DNA of 64,000 nucleotides from Streptomyces cadmiisoli (GCF_003261055.1 NZ_CP030074.1:248001-312000); one strand, 5' to 3'; counted from the first letter of the stretch, positions 51,843 through 63,357 are shown. Numbers and translations: made by a program. The notes: generated by a model from the sequence alone, not told the origin.

Positions 51843-52481
51843 ATGAAAATCGCACACTTTACGCGTTCTCGCATCGCTCCTATTGCGGCAATTCTCGGGG
51901 CAGGTGCACTGCTCGGCACGGTCGGCCCATTCGCAAGCAAATTCGACAATCTAGCCTGTCAGGCTGTAGGCGTCATATTTTCCGTGGGATGGTCGTGGGC
52001 ATGCTTCGCCTTCCTGGTCGGTTACTCGCGGCGGTCAAGAATTGAGGCATCGCTGCTGGCGTCTTCGGCACTGGCAGTCGGCGTGGCCGTATATTACATT
52101 TTCAAGTTTCTGAGCCCCGACGTTCCGGCCGGGGGACACGTCATCTCTGGTGCAGGCGATGGCCTCTCCTCCAGGGCCCTGTTCTGGGGGGTGGCGGCTT
52201 TCGTCTTCGGTGCGCCCATTGGGCTCCTGGGGAGTATGGCGAGAACGCCCGGCATCGGCGGTCTCGGGTTCCGCCTGCTAGTCCCGTTGATCGCCTTCTT
52301 CGAGGCTTCCCTGCGGCTGACGGCGGAGGTAGACGACTCGCAGGGCCGGGTCGTCGAAATGGTCTGGGCTTCGGTGCGCGCGCTCTCGGCCGTGGCCGTA
52401 GTGCTTCTCGTAGGACATACAGTGTGGAACTGGTGGCACGGCCGGGGCACGCGGCAGCCTGCCCCGGCAAAGCGCCTCTGA
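51843..52481 (+). CDS. Polytopic membrane protein, possible bacteriocin immunity
   Basis: A 212-residue protein with about six hydrophobic segments (IAPIAAILGAGALLGTVGPF, GVIFSVGWSWACFAFLVGY, LLASSALAVGVAVYYIFKF, ALFWGVAAFVFGAPIGLLG, ALSAVAVVLLVGHTVWNWW). It has no transporter or enzyme motif. The N-terminus is basic, and its codon use is less GC-rich than the surroundings, like that of the bacteriocin gene. It is immediately downstream of the lactococcin-972 gene, so an immunity role is plausible, but it does not show the DUF1430 features of known immunity proteins. An unrelated small membrane protein cannot be excluded. Confidence 0.75.
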   Translation: MKIAHFTRSRIAPIAAILGAGALLGTVGPFASKFDNLACQAVGVIFSVGWSWACFAFLVGYSRRSRIEASLLASSALAVGVAVYYIFKFLSPDVPAGGHVISGAGDGLSSRALFWGVAAFVFGAPIGLLGSMARTPGIGGLGFRLLVPLIAFFEASLRLTAEVDDSQGRVVEMVWASVRALSAVAVVLLVGHTVWNWWHGRGTRQPAPAKRL

Positions 52482-52689
52482 CGCATCACTGATACATAGG
52501 CTGGGCGGCCGGTCAGCGGTGGCCCCTGAGATCCCGTCTTGCATGGGACGGCCATGCGGCAACCGAGCTTGGGATGACTACGGTGCTGTGTCGCGCCGTC
52601 GGCGCTCTGTGATTGGCCCTGGCTGGGCTGCCCAACGGGTGAGGGGCACGTCCAGCTGCCTGTGCGGGGGCCTTTCCGGGCCAGGCGTA

Positions 52690-53085
52690 ATGGAGGGGAC
52701 CTCAGTACATCGAGGAGGGCGGAGACGCCCTGACCGAGGTTCTGGCACGGGCGAGGTGTCGGTACCCAGAGTGCGCCCCGTCGTGCGGAGCGCGTTCAGG
52801 GCGTGGGATCTGACCGCGGACGACGCGGAGCTGATCGCAAACCCCGTTCAGCACGCACATGACGACGTGGTGTGGCTGGCTGTCCGGCGTCTCGACGAGC
52901 AAGCCGTACAGATGGCCGTCATCGACAGATGTCACGCCGGGAACGTTCGAAGGCCCATGGGTCTCCTGGCCGTGAGCGACCGTGGACTCGCCAGCGTCGA
53001 CCATTTTGCGACCCGCTGGGGAGTCGACCTGTGGCCGTGCGGCAAACGCGTCTGCGCAGACCTGGCGGTGACCCGCGCAATGTGA
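52690..53085 (+). CDS. Degenerate RsbW-like HATPase
   Basis: A 131-residue frame. VRPVVRSAFRAWDLTADDAE then LIANPVQHAHDDVVWLAVRR corresponds to the N-terminal helix and N box of small anti-sigma ATPases, but the usual ELVxNAxxHA is ELIANPVQHAHD, replacing the key Asn/Ala context with Pro. RCHAGNVRRPMGLLAVSDRG then LASVDHFATRWGV resembles the G-box region without the Asp-Gly motif. ATP binding may be lost. The start is uncertain (ATG 52690 or GTG 52756). Adjacent 52482-52689 holds no gene. Confidence 0.52.
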   Translation: MEGTSVHRGGRRRPDRGSGTGEVSVPRVRPVVRSAFRAWDLTADDAELIANPVQHAHDDVVWLAVRRLDEQAVQMAVIDRCHAGNVRRPMGLLAVSDRGLASVDHFATRWGVDLWPCGKRVCADLAVTRAM

Positions 53086-53207
53086 CATCTCGTGTGACAG
53101 CCGTGGCACAGCTGTGCCACTTTCCGTCGATCGCCGGCTGCTGCAAGCACTTCGCTGCCTAGCATCGTCGCTGACGCTTCGGATGCCGACGAGCCAGGGG
53201 AGTTGCG

Positions 53208-54059
53208 GTGGTGAGAGGGGAAGTGGCGTGCCTCGGGCTGGTCGTGGCGGTGTGCGGGTCGCTGCTGGCCGGCTGTACTTCCGGCGGAGGTGACTCGTCG
53301 GGGGACGACGCCGCGGCAGGCGGCCGGGTCACGGTGACCGCCGATCCGTCGCCCCGCACCAGTGCCGGTCTGGATCCGGCCGGACTTCCGACGACCGCCA
53401 CCCGGGCCGCCGCCCTCGTCCGGGAAGTCGTCGCGCAGCCCGCCGCGTTCGGTCCGGACACGGTCCGCAGCAGCCCGTACGAGAGCGATCCGCGCCGGTG
53501 GGCGGTGCTCGGGGAGGACTGCGTCTGGGAGCAGCGGGCGCGCCCGAGGAGCATCCTCGCCACGCTGACCCGCCACTACGAGGTTCCCGCGGGCGGCGGA
53601 AGAGGCCCCCTGCGGCTGACCGCCGTCGTCACGGCGCACCGCACCGCCGAGCGGGCCGATTGGGAGAACGCCGAGGTGCTGGAGGAAATGATGCGCTGCC
53701 CCTCCCAACTGCTGCGCGACGGCGAGGTCCTCGGGGAACTCACCGACGTCCCGGCCTACTTCGGTGAGGCCCTCAGCGGCTACGCCGACGACATCCTCAC
53801 CGAGACCGGCAGCTACGCGAGCGACGAACTCGGCGGCCCCCACGCGTACGTCTGGTCGCAGACCCGGATCGGCCAGTTCACCCTCGCGGTCTCCGCCAAG
53901 GGCTCCGAGGGCTGGGCCGAGAGCGACCTCTTCGACCGGCTGAGGGACCCGCACTCCGGTATGCGCGCCGCCCTCAGGGCAGAGGTCGGGCGGGACGCCC
54001 CGGACGGCGGCGACCCGCCCTCGGCGCGGCCCGGCGGAACGGGGGACGACCGCCGATGA
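53208..54059 (+). CDS. Lipoprotein, first gene of the receptor-kinase operon
   Basis: A 283-residue exported lipoprotein. ACLGLVVAVCGSLLAGC gives a clear lipobox LLAGC at about residue 22. A Gly/Ser/Asp-rich linker follows, then a folded domain (ALVREVVAQPAAFGPDTVRS, GEDCVWEQRARPRSILATLT, EVLEEMMRCPSQLLRDGEV, AYVWSQTRIGQFTLAVSAKG) with two Cys likely bridged. I do not know the family. GTG 53208 with GGGGAG 5 nt upstream is the likely start. It overlaps the first kinase gene by 4 nt (ATGA). Because both kinases end in extracellular binding domains, this lipoprotein may cooperate outside the membrane in ligand capture. Confidence 0.82.
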   Translation: MVRGEVACLGLVVAVCGSLLAGCTSGGGDSSGDDAAAGGRVTVTADPSPRTSAGLDPAGLPTTATRAAALVREVVAQPAAFGPDTVRSSPYESDPRRWAVLGEDCVWEQRARPRSILATLTRHYEVPAGGGRGPLRLTAVVTAHRTAERADWENAEVLEEMMRCPSQLLRDGEVLGELTDVPAYFGEALSGYADDILTETGSYASDELGGPHAYVWSQTRIGQFTLAVSAKGSEGWAESDLFDRLRDPHSGMRAALRAEVGRDAPDGGDPPSARPGGTGDDRR

Positions 54060-56277
54060 CCGAGCGACTCACCGCGTTCGACCCGGCCCGGATCGGCGGG
54101 CACCGCCTGCTCGCGCGGCTCGGCGCGGGCGGCATGGGTGTCGTCTACCTCGGCCGCGCCGAGTCGGGGGACCTGGCGGCGGTCAAGGTGATCCTGCCGG
54201 AGTACGCCGACCAGCCCGAGTTCCGGGCCCGGTTCCGCCGCGAGGTGGCGGCCGCCCGGCGGGTTGACAGCCCGTGGGCCGTGCCGGTGACCGGCGCCGA
54301 CCCGGACGCGGCGGCGCCCTGGCTGGCCACGGCGTTCGTGCCGGGTCCCTCGCTGGCCGAGGCCGTCGCCGCCTGCGGCCCGCTGCCGGTGCGCGGAGTT
54401 CTGGTCCTCGGCCGGATGCTGGCCCGCGCGCTGACCGCCGTACACAGGGCGGGACTCGTGCACCGCGACGTCAAGCCCGGCAACGTCCTCCTCGCGGTGG
54501 ACGGCCCGCGCCTGATCGACTTCGGTATCGCGCGCGCACCCGAGGAGACGGCGCTCACCTCGGCCGACATGGTCGTCGGCACCCCCGGTTTCCTCGCGCC
54601 GGAGCAGGCACGGGCGGAGCCCGCCACCGCCGCCAGTGACGTCTTCGCCCTCGGCTGCCTCCTCGCGTACGCCGCCACCGGGCGCCCGCCTTTCGGCACC
54701 GGAGCCGTGGACGCCCTCCTCTACCGCACCGTGCACGACGAGCCCGACCTCGACGGCGTACCCGACGACCTGCGCGAGCTGCTGGAGCGCTGCCTCGCCA
54801 AGGACCCGGCCGCCCGGCCCACCGCCGACGAACTCGACCCGGCACTGGGTGCGGAGCCGACCGACGGCACCGGCGCGGACCGGGTGGCAGGAACTGCCGG
54901 GGGCACCGGTGCCGACCGTCCGGAATACACCGGTGAGGACACCTCCGGCAGCCCGCTCGACTGGCTGCCCGACGACGTCGTACGGCTCATCGCCGACCGC
55001 TCCGCCGCGATGCTCGCCCTGCCGGGCATCGAGGCCACCGCGCTCGACGCGGCGCCCGCAGGGCCGGTGACCGTCGAGCCGCCCGCTCCTGTAGCCCAGG
55101 ACGCCCCGCCGCCGAGGCCCGTAGCGCGTCGAGCCTTCCTGCTCGGCGGCGGTGCCGCGCTCCTCGCCGCGGGCGGTGGTGCCGCGCTCTGGGCGAGCGG
55201 ACGCGACGGCGACAGCCCTCCCGCGGCCCGCCGCTGGGTGCTCGGGGTGCAGGCCGACCTGACCGGCCCTCAGCAGGCGATCGGCACGGCGCAGGAACGG
55301 GCGGTGCGGCTGGCCGTCGAGCAGTTCAACTCCCGTAAGGACAGACCCTTCACACTGAGCCTCGTCGTCGGCGACGACCGGGGCGAGGAGAGCCGCGCCA
55401 CCGCGATCGCCCGCGCCCTTGCGGCCGACCGCGACCTGCTCGCCGTCATCGGCTCGACCGGCGACGGGACGACCGGGGCGAGCCTCGACGAGTACGACGC
55501 ACAGCGCGTCCCGCAGCTCACCGCATCCTCCGCACAGGAGGTCTACGGCACCTCGCAGCCCCGCCACTTCCTCCAGGCCGTCCCCGGATACGGGGTCTCG
55601 CCCGCCCTGATCGCCTTCCACCTGGACGCGCGGGGCGTCGAGCGCGCCGGGGTGCTGGTCGACCGGGACGGCGGCGTCGGGGCGTGGCAGATCGGCCACA
55701 CCACGTTCCAGTCCCTCGGCGTCGTCAAGATCCCCGTCCAGCCCCGGGTGGTGCCCCGACTGGCCGAGGACATCGACCCGTTGGTCGCCGAGATGGCCGC
55801 CCGCAAGCCCGACGGCTTCGTCTACACGGGCACACCCGCCCGCGCCGCGGCCGTCGCGCGGGCCCTGGCACGGCTCGACTTCACCGGGGTGCGCGTCCTC
55901 GGTTACCCGGCCGCCGGCCAGGAGTTCCTCACCGCCGCCGGCCCCGCCGCCGAGGGCTGGGAGGTCTTCGCGCCGTACACCGATCCGCGGGCCGCTCCCG
56001 TGCGGGCCTTCGCCACCGCGTACCGCGAGCGCTACGGGTCCGCGCCCCCGTACTGGGCGGTCGAGGCCTACGACGTGGCCCGCATGGTCGTCGCCCGCCT
56101 GACCGCGGCCGGCGGCCGTCCCTCGCGGAGCGAGCTGTACGGCCTGCTGGCCAAGGGCACGTACAAAGGGCTCGCGCGGACGTACGCGTTCGAGGACGGC
56201 CTGCTGAAGGGCTACGACGTCTTCCGCTACGTCGTCGAGGACGGCCGGTATGCCTTCGCGGGCGAGGCGAGTCTGTG

Positions 56278-56278
<1 letters not shown>
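54056..56278 (+). CDS. Ser/Thr kinase fused to a periplasmic-binding-type receptor (1)
   Basis: A 740-residue receptor kinase. The N-terminal Hanks-type kinase (about 10-270) is complete: GAGGMGVVYLG loop, Lys44 in AAVKVIL, HRDVKPGNVLL (Asp137), DFGIAR (Asp155), GTPGFLAPEQARAEP and CLLAYAATGRPPFGTGAVDA. A linker and one membrane helix (about 358-381, FLLGGGAALLAAGGGAALWA) follow. The outer part (about 390-740) is a type I periplasmic-binding fold of the branched-chain amino-acid ABC family: LGVQADLTGPQQAIGTAQER, VVGDDRGEESRATAIARAL, VIGSTGDGTTGASLDEY and YWAVEAYDVARMVVARL. It likely senses a small extracellular ligand. It is coupled to both neighbours. Confidence 0.93.
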
Positions 56279-58533
<2,255 letters not shown>

Positions 58534-58595
58534 TCCTCGCTGATCGATGGATCCCGGGGACCGTGTTCACCGTCTTCTCAGAGGGGTGTGCTTCG

Positions 58596-59189
58596 ATGGG
58601 AGCGACCCGTGGGACCCATGGGCGGCAGGAAACGCCCGGGTCGCACGGGAAACCCGAGAATCCGGTGGAGGGCATGACCGAGGACGAGTTCGACGCTTTC
58701 TACGCGGCCGCGTTCCCCCGTCTGACCGGGCAGCTCTACGCCTTCACCGGGGACCTCAGCGAGGCCCAGGACGTGGTGCAGGAGGCGTTCGTCCAGGCCT
58801 GGGACCGGCGTCACAAGCTCCTGGTGGACGCGGCGCCCGAGGCGTGGATACGGACGGTCGCCATGCGCCTGGCGGTGAGCCGGTGGCGTCGCGCCAAGCG
58901 CTGGCTGGAACTGGTGCGCCGTACACCGCTTCCTGAGTCGACCCCCGGACCGGGCCCCGAACGCACCGCGCTGGTCACCGCGCTGCGTCAACTGCCCGAG
59001 ACACAACGCATGGCGGTCGTGCTGCACCATCTGTGCGACCTGACCGTCGAGCAGGTAGCCTCCGAGACCGACGCGCCCGTGGGGACCGTCAAGGCCCGTC
59101 TGTCCCGTGGACGGGCGGCACTGGCCAGGCACCTCGCGGTGGACGAGGCCGCGGAGCCGACGTTGAGGGAGAGCGGCCGTGTCCGATGA
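58596..59189 (+). CDS. ECF sigma factor (SigE-family type)
   Basis: A 197-residue (or 171-residue) extracytoplasmic-function sigma factor. Region 2 is DEFDAFYAAAFPRLTGQLYA then DLSEAQDVVQEAFVQAWDRR and AWIRTVAMRLAVSRWRRAKR. Region 4 is LRQLPETQRMAVVLHHLCDL, TVEQVASETDAPVGTVKARL and SRGRAALARHL. ATG 58596 has GAGGGG 9 nt upstream; ATG 58674 (TEDEFDAFY) has GGAGG only 3 nt away and is an alternative. The gene overlaps the following membrane protein gene by 11 nt, the usual layout of a sigma factor with its membrane anti-sigma partner. It begins about 60 nt after the receptor-kinase operon and may belong to it. Confidence 0.9.
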   Translation: MGATRGTHGRQETPGSHGKPENPVEGMTEDEFDAFYAAAFPRLTGQLYAFTGDLSEAQDVVQEAFVQAWDRRHKLLVDAAPEAWIRTVAMRLAVSRWRRAKRWLELVRRTPLPESTPGPGPERTALVTALRQLPETQRMAVVLHHLCDLTVEQVASETDAPVGTVKARLSRGRAALARHLAVDEAAEPTLRESGRVR

Positions 59190-59973
59190 ACTCGCCAGGA
59201 TGCTGCGCGAGTTGGCGGCACGGCACCAGCCTCCGCCGCCGGTGGACCCGGCCGAGATCCGGGCCCGCGCCCAGCGCCGCGGCCGACGCCGCAGGGCGAG
59301 CGCCGCGCTCGGTGTGACGACCGTGGCGGCTTGTGCGCTGACGGTGGCGGCCGCCCTCACACCGCCCGCCGAGGACGTCGCGCCCACGCGTCGTGTTCCG
59401 GCCACGGCGCCGGACACCTCGCGCACGCCCACCGCACTCTCCACGTCGCCGGGCTCCACGTCACCGCGCTCCACGCCACCGCGCTCCACGCCACCGCGCT
59501 CCACGTCGTCGTCGCCGCCGGTGGCCGACCTCCTCGACGTGAACCGGCTCACGCTGACGGTCGGAGACCGCGTGATGCGTGTGGACCCGCAGTACTTCGC
59601 GGCCCTGCGGCCCGGCCGCGACCTGATGGTGGCCGCCAAGTACGACGTGCTGCCTCCGTCGGCGTACACGACACCCAAGGGCTTGGCGAAGACCAAGATC
59701 CCGTACGTGGTCGAACTGCGCGGCGACGGCGAGTCACCCGTCTACGTCGGCGCCCTCCCGGCCGGCGCGAACGCCGCTTCCACGATCGACGGGAAGACCG
59801 GCTGGGTCGGACTGACCAGCGTGGACGCCGAGTGGTTCTACGCCCGTGTCCGCAAGGGGGACCACATCCGCGTCGTGGCGTCCGTCGCCGCCGGCACCTC
59901 CGAGCCGACCGCCGGCGCGGCGGACCGGGTCCCCGGGAGCACCGACGCGGGATCGTTCGCCGACGGGGGCTGA
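59179..59973 (+). CDS. Membrane protein, probable anti-sigma partner
   Basis: A 264-residue single-pass protein. The short cytoplasmic part is SDELARMLRELAARHQPPPP then VDPAEIRARAQRRGRRR. The membrane segment is SAALGVTTVAACALTVAAAL. A Ser/Thr/Pro linker with four near-identical STPPR-type units follows. The outer domain (about 120-245) has VNRLTLTVGDRVMRVDPQYF, YVVELRGDGESPVYVGALPA and VDAEWFYARVRKGDHIRVVA. There is no zinc-binding HxxxCxxC motif, so anti-sigma function is inferred from overlap with the ECF gene and topology. GTG 59179 is the start. Confidence 0.75.
   Translation: MSDELARMLRELAARHQPPPPVDPAEIRARAQRRGRRRRASAALGVTTVAACALTVAAALTPPAEDVAPTRRVPATAPDTSRTPTALSTSPGSTSPRSTPPRSTPPRSTSSSPPVADLLDVNRLTLTVGDRVMRVDPQYFAALRPGRDLMVAAKYDVLPPSAYTTPKGLAKTKIPYVVELRGDGESPVYVGALPAGANAASTIDGKTGWVGLTSVDAEWFYARVRKGDHIRVVASVAAGTSEPTAGAADRVPGSTDAGSFADGG
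59453..59512 (+). repeat. 15-bp tandem repeat coding STPPR units
   Basis: Three near-identical copies of GCTCCACGYCACCGC plus a partial fourth lie in frame and encode STSPR-STPPR-STPPR-STSSS in the periplasm-side linker. They lengthen a flexible wall-spanning stalk in five-residue steps. Confidence 0.88.
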
Positions 59974-60158
59974 CCGGAGAGGGCGCGGCCGTTCACGACG
60001 GGGCGGCCGGAGTGCCGTCAGTGCTGTCCTGACGTGTGTCCGCGGAGTTCCCTGCTGGTGGCCGGTGCCGTCGTCATGAACCCCTGCACCCCGGGGATTG
60101 CGGTGCACCGCATCGGCGCCCACGCCGTCCCTGCGGCACCGGCCTTCGTGGAGACCCT

Positions 60159-61286
60159 TCACCGGGCTTGGCACAACGAAGCCCCGGTCGCGGTGCCGGA
60201 ACGTTCGTCCGCGAGCGTCGGGTAGTCGGTGTAGCCCCGCGCGCCCTGCGTGTAGAGGTGTTCCGTGTCGACCGGGGTGGCGAGCGGGTCGTCCGCGGCG
60301 ATGCGGGCGGGCAGGTCCGGATGGGTGAGGAAGGCGCGCCCGTAGGACACCAGGTCCCCGTGGCCCTCGGCCAGCACGCGTTCGCCCTGGTACCGGGTGG
60401 TGGGCGCGTGGTTCTCGCCCACGTTGGCGATCAGGGTGCCGCTCCAGCGGGGGCGGAGGTCGGCCAGCGCGGGGTAGTCGTCATTGTCCGTGAGGTGGAG
60501 GTAGGCCAGGCCCAGCGGATCCAGCGTGTCCGTCAGCGCGCGGTAGACGGGGGCGGGGTCACGCTCGGACATGCCGAACTGCGGGTTGCCCGGCGAGAGC
60601 CGGAGCCCGAGCCGGTGCGCGCCGATCGCCTCGGCGACCGCGGTGACCAGTTCGACGGCGAACCGGGTCCGGTCGTGCCCGTACGCGTCCGTGCGCAGGT
60701 TGGTGTTGTCCGCGAGGAACTGGTGTGTCAGGTAGCTGTTGGCGCCGTGGATCTCCACGCCGTCGAACCCGGCTCGCAGGGCGTTGCGCGCGGCGGCCAC
60801 GTGATCGTCGATCGCGGTACGGATGTCCTGTGCCGTCATCTCGCGCGGTACGGGCGCCTCGGCCGTACCGTCCTTGACGTGCACGGGTCCTGGGACGGGC
60901 ACGGCGGACGGCCCGGCGGGGATGTCGCCGAGCAGCCGGGAGCGCGGGTGCCCCTGGCGTCCGCCGTGCATGAGCTGCGCGAAGATCCGCCCGCCGCGGG
61001 CGTGCACGGCCTCGGTCACCGCACGCCAGCCCGTGACGTGCGCCTCCGTCTCCAGCCCGGGGACGCGCCAGCCGCTCTGGCCCCGGCGGTGCGGCCAGAT
61101 GCCCTCGGTGATGAGGAGTCCGGCTTCGGCGCGCTGCGCGTAGTAGTCGGCGACCACCGGGAGCGGTGCGCCGTCCTCCCGCGCGCGGTACCGGGTCATG
61201 GGCGCCATGACGAGACGGTTGGGCAGGTGGAGGGCGGCCGACGTGTACGGGGTGAGCAGCGGCGATACGGGCGCTGTGTTCGTCAT
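60159..61286 (-). CDS. Old yellow enzyme-type ene-reductase
   Basis: A 375-residue FMN-dependent alkene reductase. LPNRLVMAPMTRYRAREDGA binds FMN. The substrate His/Asn pair is in GFDGVEIHGANSYLTHQFL. AGLLITEGIWPHRRGQSGW, RIFAQLMHGGRQGHP and the C-terminal DLVSYGRAFLTHPDLPARIA phosphate-binding loop are all present. It reduces activated C=C bonds such as enones, nitroalkenes and nitrate esters with NAD(P)H. The start is the ATG at 61284-61286. It is divergent from a MerR gene across 67 bp that contain a symmetric ACACCGGTGT, so it is probably induced by an electrophile through that regulator. The 185 nt downstream hold no gene. Confidence 0.93.
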   Translation of the reverse strand: MTNTAPVSPLLTPYTSAALHLPNRLVMAPMTRYRAREDGAPLPVVADYYAQRAEAGLLITEGIWPHRRGQSGWRVPGLETEAHVTGWRAVTEAVHARGGRIFAQLMHGGRQGHPRSRLLGDIPAGPSAVPVPGPVHVKDGTAEAPVPREMTAQDIRTAIDDHVAAARNALRAGFDGVEIHGANSYLTHQFLADNTNLRTDAYGHDRTRFAVELVTAVAEAIGAHRLGLRLSPGNPQFGMSERDPAPVYRALTDTLDPLGLAYLHLTDNDDYPALADLRPRWSGTLIANVGENHAPTTRYQGERVLAEGHGDLVSYGRAFLTHPDLPARIAADDPLATPVDTEHLYTQGARGYTDYPTLADERSGTATGASLCQAR

Positions 61287-61306
61287 GCGGGGCACCGTAA
61301 AATATG

Positions 61307-61316
61307 ACACCGGTGT
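61307..61316. promoter_or_regulatory. MerR-type dyad in the OYE/MerR promoter region
   Basis: ACACCGGTGT is a perfect 10-bp dyad. On the leftward strand TTGAAT precedes it and TATTTT follows closely, the arrangement of a MerR-controlled promoter with the regulator bound in the spacer. Confidence 0.42.
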
Positions 61317-61353
61317 GAGATTCAACCCCGGCCCTCGTGGGGAAGCTGGATTC

Positions 61354-61710
61354 ATGAAGATCGGCGAGCTGTCCCGGCGGACCGGGGCGAGTGTGCGCTC
61401 CCTGCGGTACTACGAGCAGAAGCGGTTGCTCGCCTCCGAGCGCAGCCCCGGCGGCCACCGGGAGTATCCGGAGGCCGCCGTAGACCGTGTGATCCTCATT
61501 CAGCACCTGCTGACCGCCGGGCTGAGCAGTGACAAGATCGCGGACGTTCTCCCCTGCATGCGCGACCACGACGGCGGACCGGCGGAGACGGCGACTCCAT
61601 GGCTGCTCGAGCAACTGGAGGCGGAACGTACCCGGATCGACCGCTCGATCGAGGAACTGCGGTACACGCGCGACGTACTGGACGAGGTCATCGAGGCCGC
61701 GGCGGGCTGA
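61354..61710 (+). CDS. MerR-family transcriptional regulator
   Basis: A 118-residue regulator. MKIGELSRRTGASVRSLRYY then EQKRLLASERSPGGHREY is the winged helix-turn-helix. ILIQHLLTAGLSSDKIADVL is the connector helix and LLEQLEAERTRIDRSIEELR the dimerising coiled coil. It ends soon after, so there is no large ligand domain. One Cys (LPCMRDHDGG) could sense electrophiles or metals. ATG 61354 has GGAAG upstream. It likely controls the divergent OYE gene and itself. Confidence 0.92.
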   Translation: MKIGELSRRTGASVRSLRYYEQKRLLASERSPGGHREYPEAAVDRVILIQHLLTAGLSSDKIADVLPCMRDHDGGPAETATPWLLEQLEAERTRIDRSIEELRYTRDVLDEVIEAAAG

Positions 61711-61752
61711 AGGACCGCGGCCGGCCGTCGTGATCAGCGGTCGGCCGGTCGT

Positions 61753-63357
61753 TCAGGAGCGGCCGAGCTGCTCCCGCACCTCCTCCACGGCCGACATCGC
61801 GAACTTCTCGAACCCGTCGCCCAGCCGGGCCGGGCGGGGCGGGCGTTTGCCGCGCGCGGGATACTCGGCGAACAGCGACACCGTGACCGACAGCTTCGGG
61901 TCGGCCGCCGTGTGCCACAGGGTGCGGGTGCCGGGGCCGGTGCCCGCGCCGCCCGTGTGGGCGAACGTGGGCTGTTCGCCGGGCGGACGCGGCGCGGCCG
62001 TCATGACACCCCCACCCTCCGGCAGCACACGGACCGGTTTCGGCCGTGCGGTGTGCAGGGTGCGGCCGGCCCGGGTGACCTTCGAGACCGTGTACGGCTC
62101 GGCGTACGTCTGTTGCGCGGCGAGCGTCGCGTAGGCCGTGGCCAGCCGTAACGGCGACGGCGCCGCCGCCTTGCGCAGCGAGCCCAGAGGGCCGTCGGCG
62201 GTCAGGGGCGTCACCGGATCGACGGCCGTGCCCGCCTCCACCGCGCCCGACACGGCGTTGTTGAACGGCTGTTTCGTGTAGTCCGCGCCCCCGTACAGCA
62301 CCCGGACCGCGCCGTCCCCGGGCACCACCGCCACCATCGCCGTGCGCAGCGCCGCCCCCCGTCGTGCGCGGGGCGCGTCGCGCACCCGCTCGGTCGTCGC
62401 GTCCTGCGCGGCCAGGTCGAACGTCGTACGGACCGTGTAGCCGCCCCGCGCCAACTCGTCCTGGCTGATGCCCAGCCGTTCGGCCGCCTCCGCCGCGGCG
62501 ATGTCGATCAGGTACTGGCGCTGCCCCTCCGTCTCGCCCGGCGGGTAGAAGCGGAACGCCGGGAAGTGGGCGGCGGTGCGCTCCGCCGCCGAGATCAGGC
62601 CGGTGCCGCGCATCCCGTCCAGGACCCACTCCCAGCGGTTGCGCAGGGTCGCGGTGACCTTCGTGTCGGCGCCCACCCGCTCGTAGTACGACGGCAGGTT
62701 GATGACGGCCGCGAGCGCGGCGCCCTGGGCCAGTGTCAGATCGCGTGCGTCGACGCCGAAGTAGTTGCGTGCCGCCGACTGGATGCCCGCCGCGCCCCGC
62801 CCGAAGTACACGGTGTTGAGATAGCCCTCCAGGATCTCGTCCTTGGTGCGGGTGCGGTCCAGTTTGATCGCGATCAGCGCTTCCCGGGCCTTGCGGTCGA
62901 GTGACTGCTCGGGGCTCAGGAGCGCGTTCTTGACGTACTGCTGGGTGATCGTCGAGCCGCCCTGGCGCCCGCCGCCGCTGAGCGTCGCCACCGCCGCGCG
63001 GACCAGGGCGGTGGGTGAGACACCCGAGTCGGTGCGGAACGAGCGGTTCTCCGCGGCGATCACCGCGTCCCGTACCTGCCGGGGGACCTGCGACAGCGGT
63101 ACGTCCTGGCGGTCCACCGGGCCGCGCCGTCCCAGGTAGTCCCCGTTCCTGTCGAGGAACACGGTGCTCTGGACGGCGGTCTCCGGGTGCGGCTTCGGGA
63201 TGTCCGTCATCCGGTACGCGACGACGACCGCGCCGCACGCCGCGAGGGTCAGCGCCAGCAGGGTGACGAGCGCCCGCCGCAGCCAGCGCCCCCGGCGCCG
63301 GCGGGCGCGGACGAGCCAGTTCGGACGGCGCACCGCCACGCGCCGGAGCCGGATCAC
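61753..63357 (-). CDS. Class A PBP-like protein with intact GT51 and defunct transpeptidase
   Basis: A 534-residue membrane protein. A basic N-terminus and a membrane helix (ALVTLLALTLAACGAVVVAY) precede a complete GT51 domain: AVIAAENRSFRTDSGV (E103), RQGGSTITQQYVKNALLS and YLNTVYFGRGAAGIQSAARN. The following domain aligns with a transpeptidase but lacks its active site. The place of GSTFKP reads GTAVDP (residues 376-381), no SxN motif is found in the shortened middle, and KTGT is replaced by HTGG (467-470). So it should polymerise glycan strands but not crosslink them or bind beta-lactams. The GTG start overlaps the upstream gene (GTGA). Typical family members are 700-800 residues. Confidence 0.9.
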   Translation of the reverse strand: MIRLRRVAVRRPNWLVRARRRRGRWLRRALVTLLALTLAACGAVVVAYRMTDIPKPHPETAVQSTVFLDRNGDYLGRRGPVDRQDVPLSQVPRQVRDAVIAAENRSFRTDSGVSPTALVRAAVATLSGGGRQGGSTITQQYVKNALLSPEQSLDRKAREALIAIKLDRTRTKDEILEGYLNTVYFGRGAAGIQSAARNYFGVDARDLTLAQGAALAAVINLPSYYERVGADTKVTATLRNRWEWVLDGMRGTGLISAAERTAAHFPAFRFYPPGETEGQRQYLIDIAAAEAAERLGISQDELARGGYTVRTTFDLAAQDATTERVRDAPRARRGAALRTAMVAVVPGDGAVRVLYGGADYTKQPFNNAVSGAVEAGTAVDPVTPLTADGPLGSLRKAAAPSPLRLATAYATLAAQQTYAEPYTVSKVTRAGRTLHTARPKPVRVLPEGGGVMTAAPRPPGEQPTFAHTGGAGTGPGTRTLWHTAADPKLSVTVSLFAEYPARGKRPPRPARLGDGFEKFAMSAVEEVREQLGRS

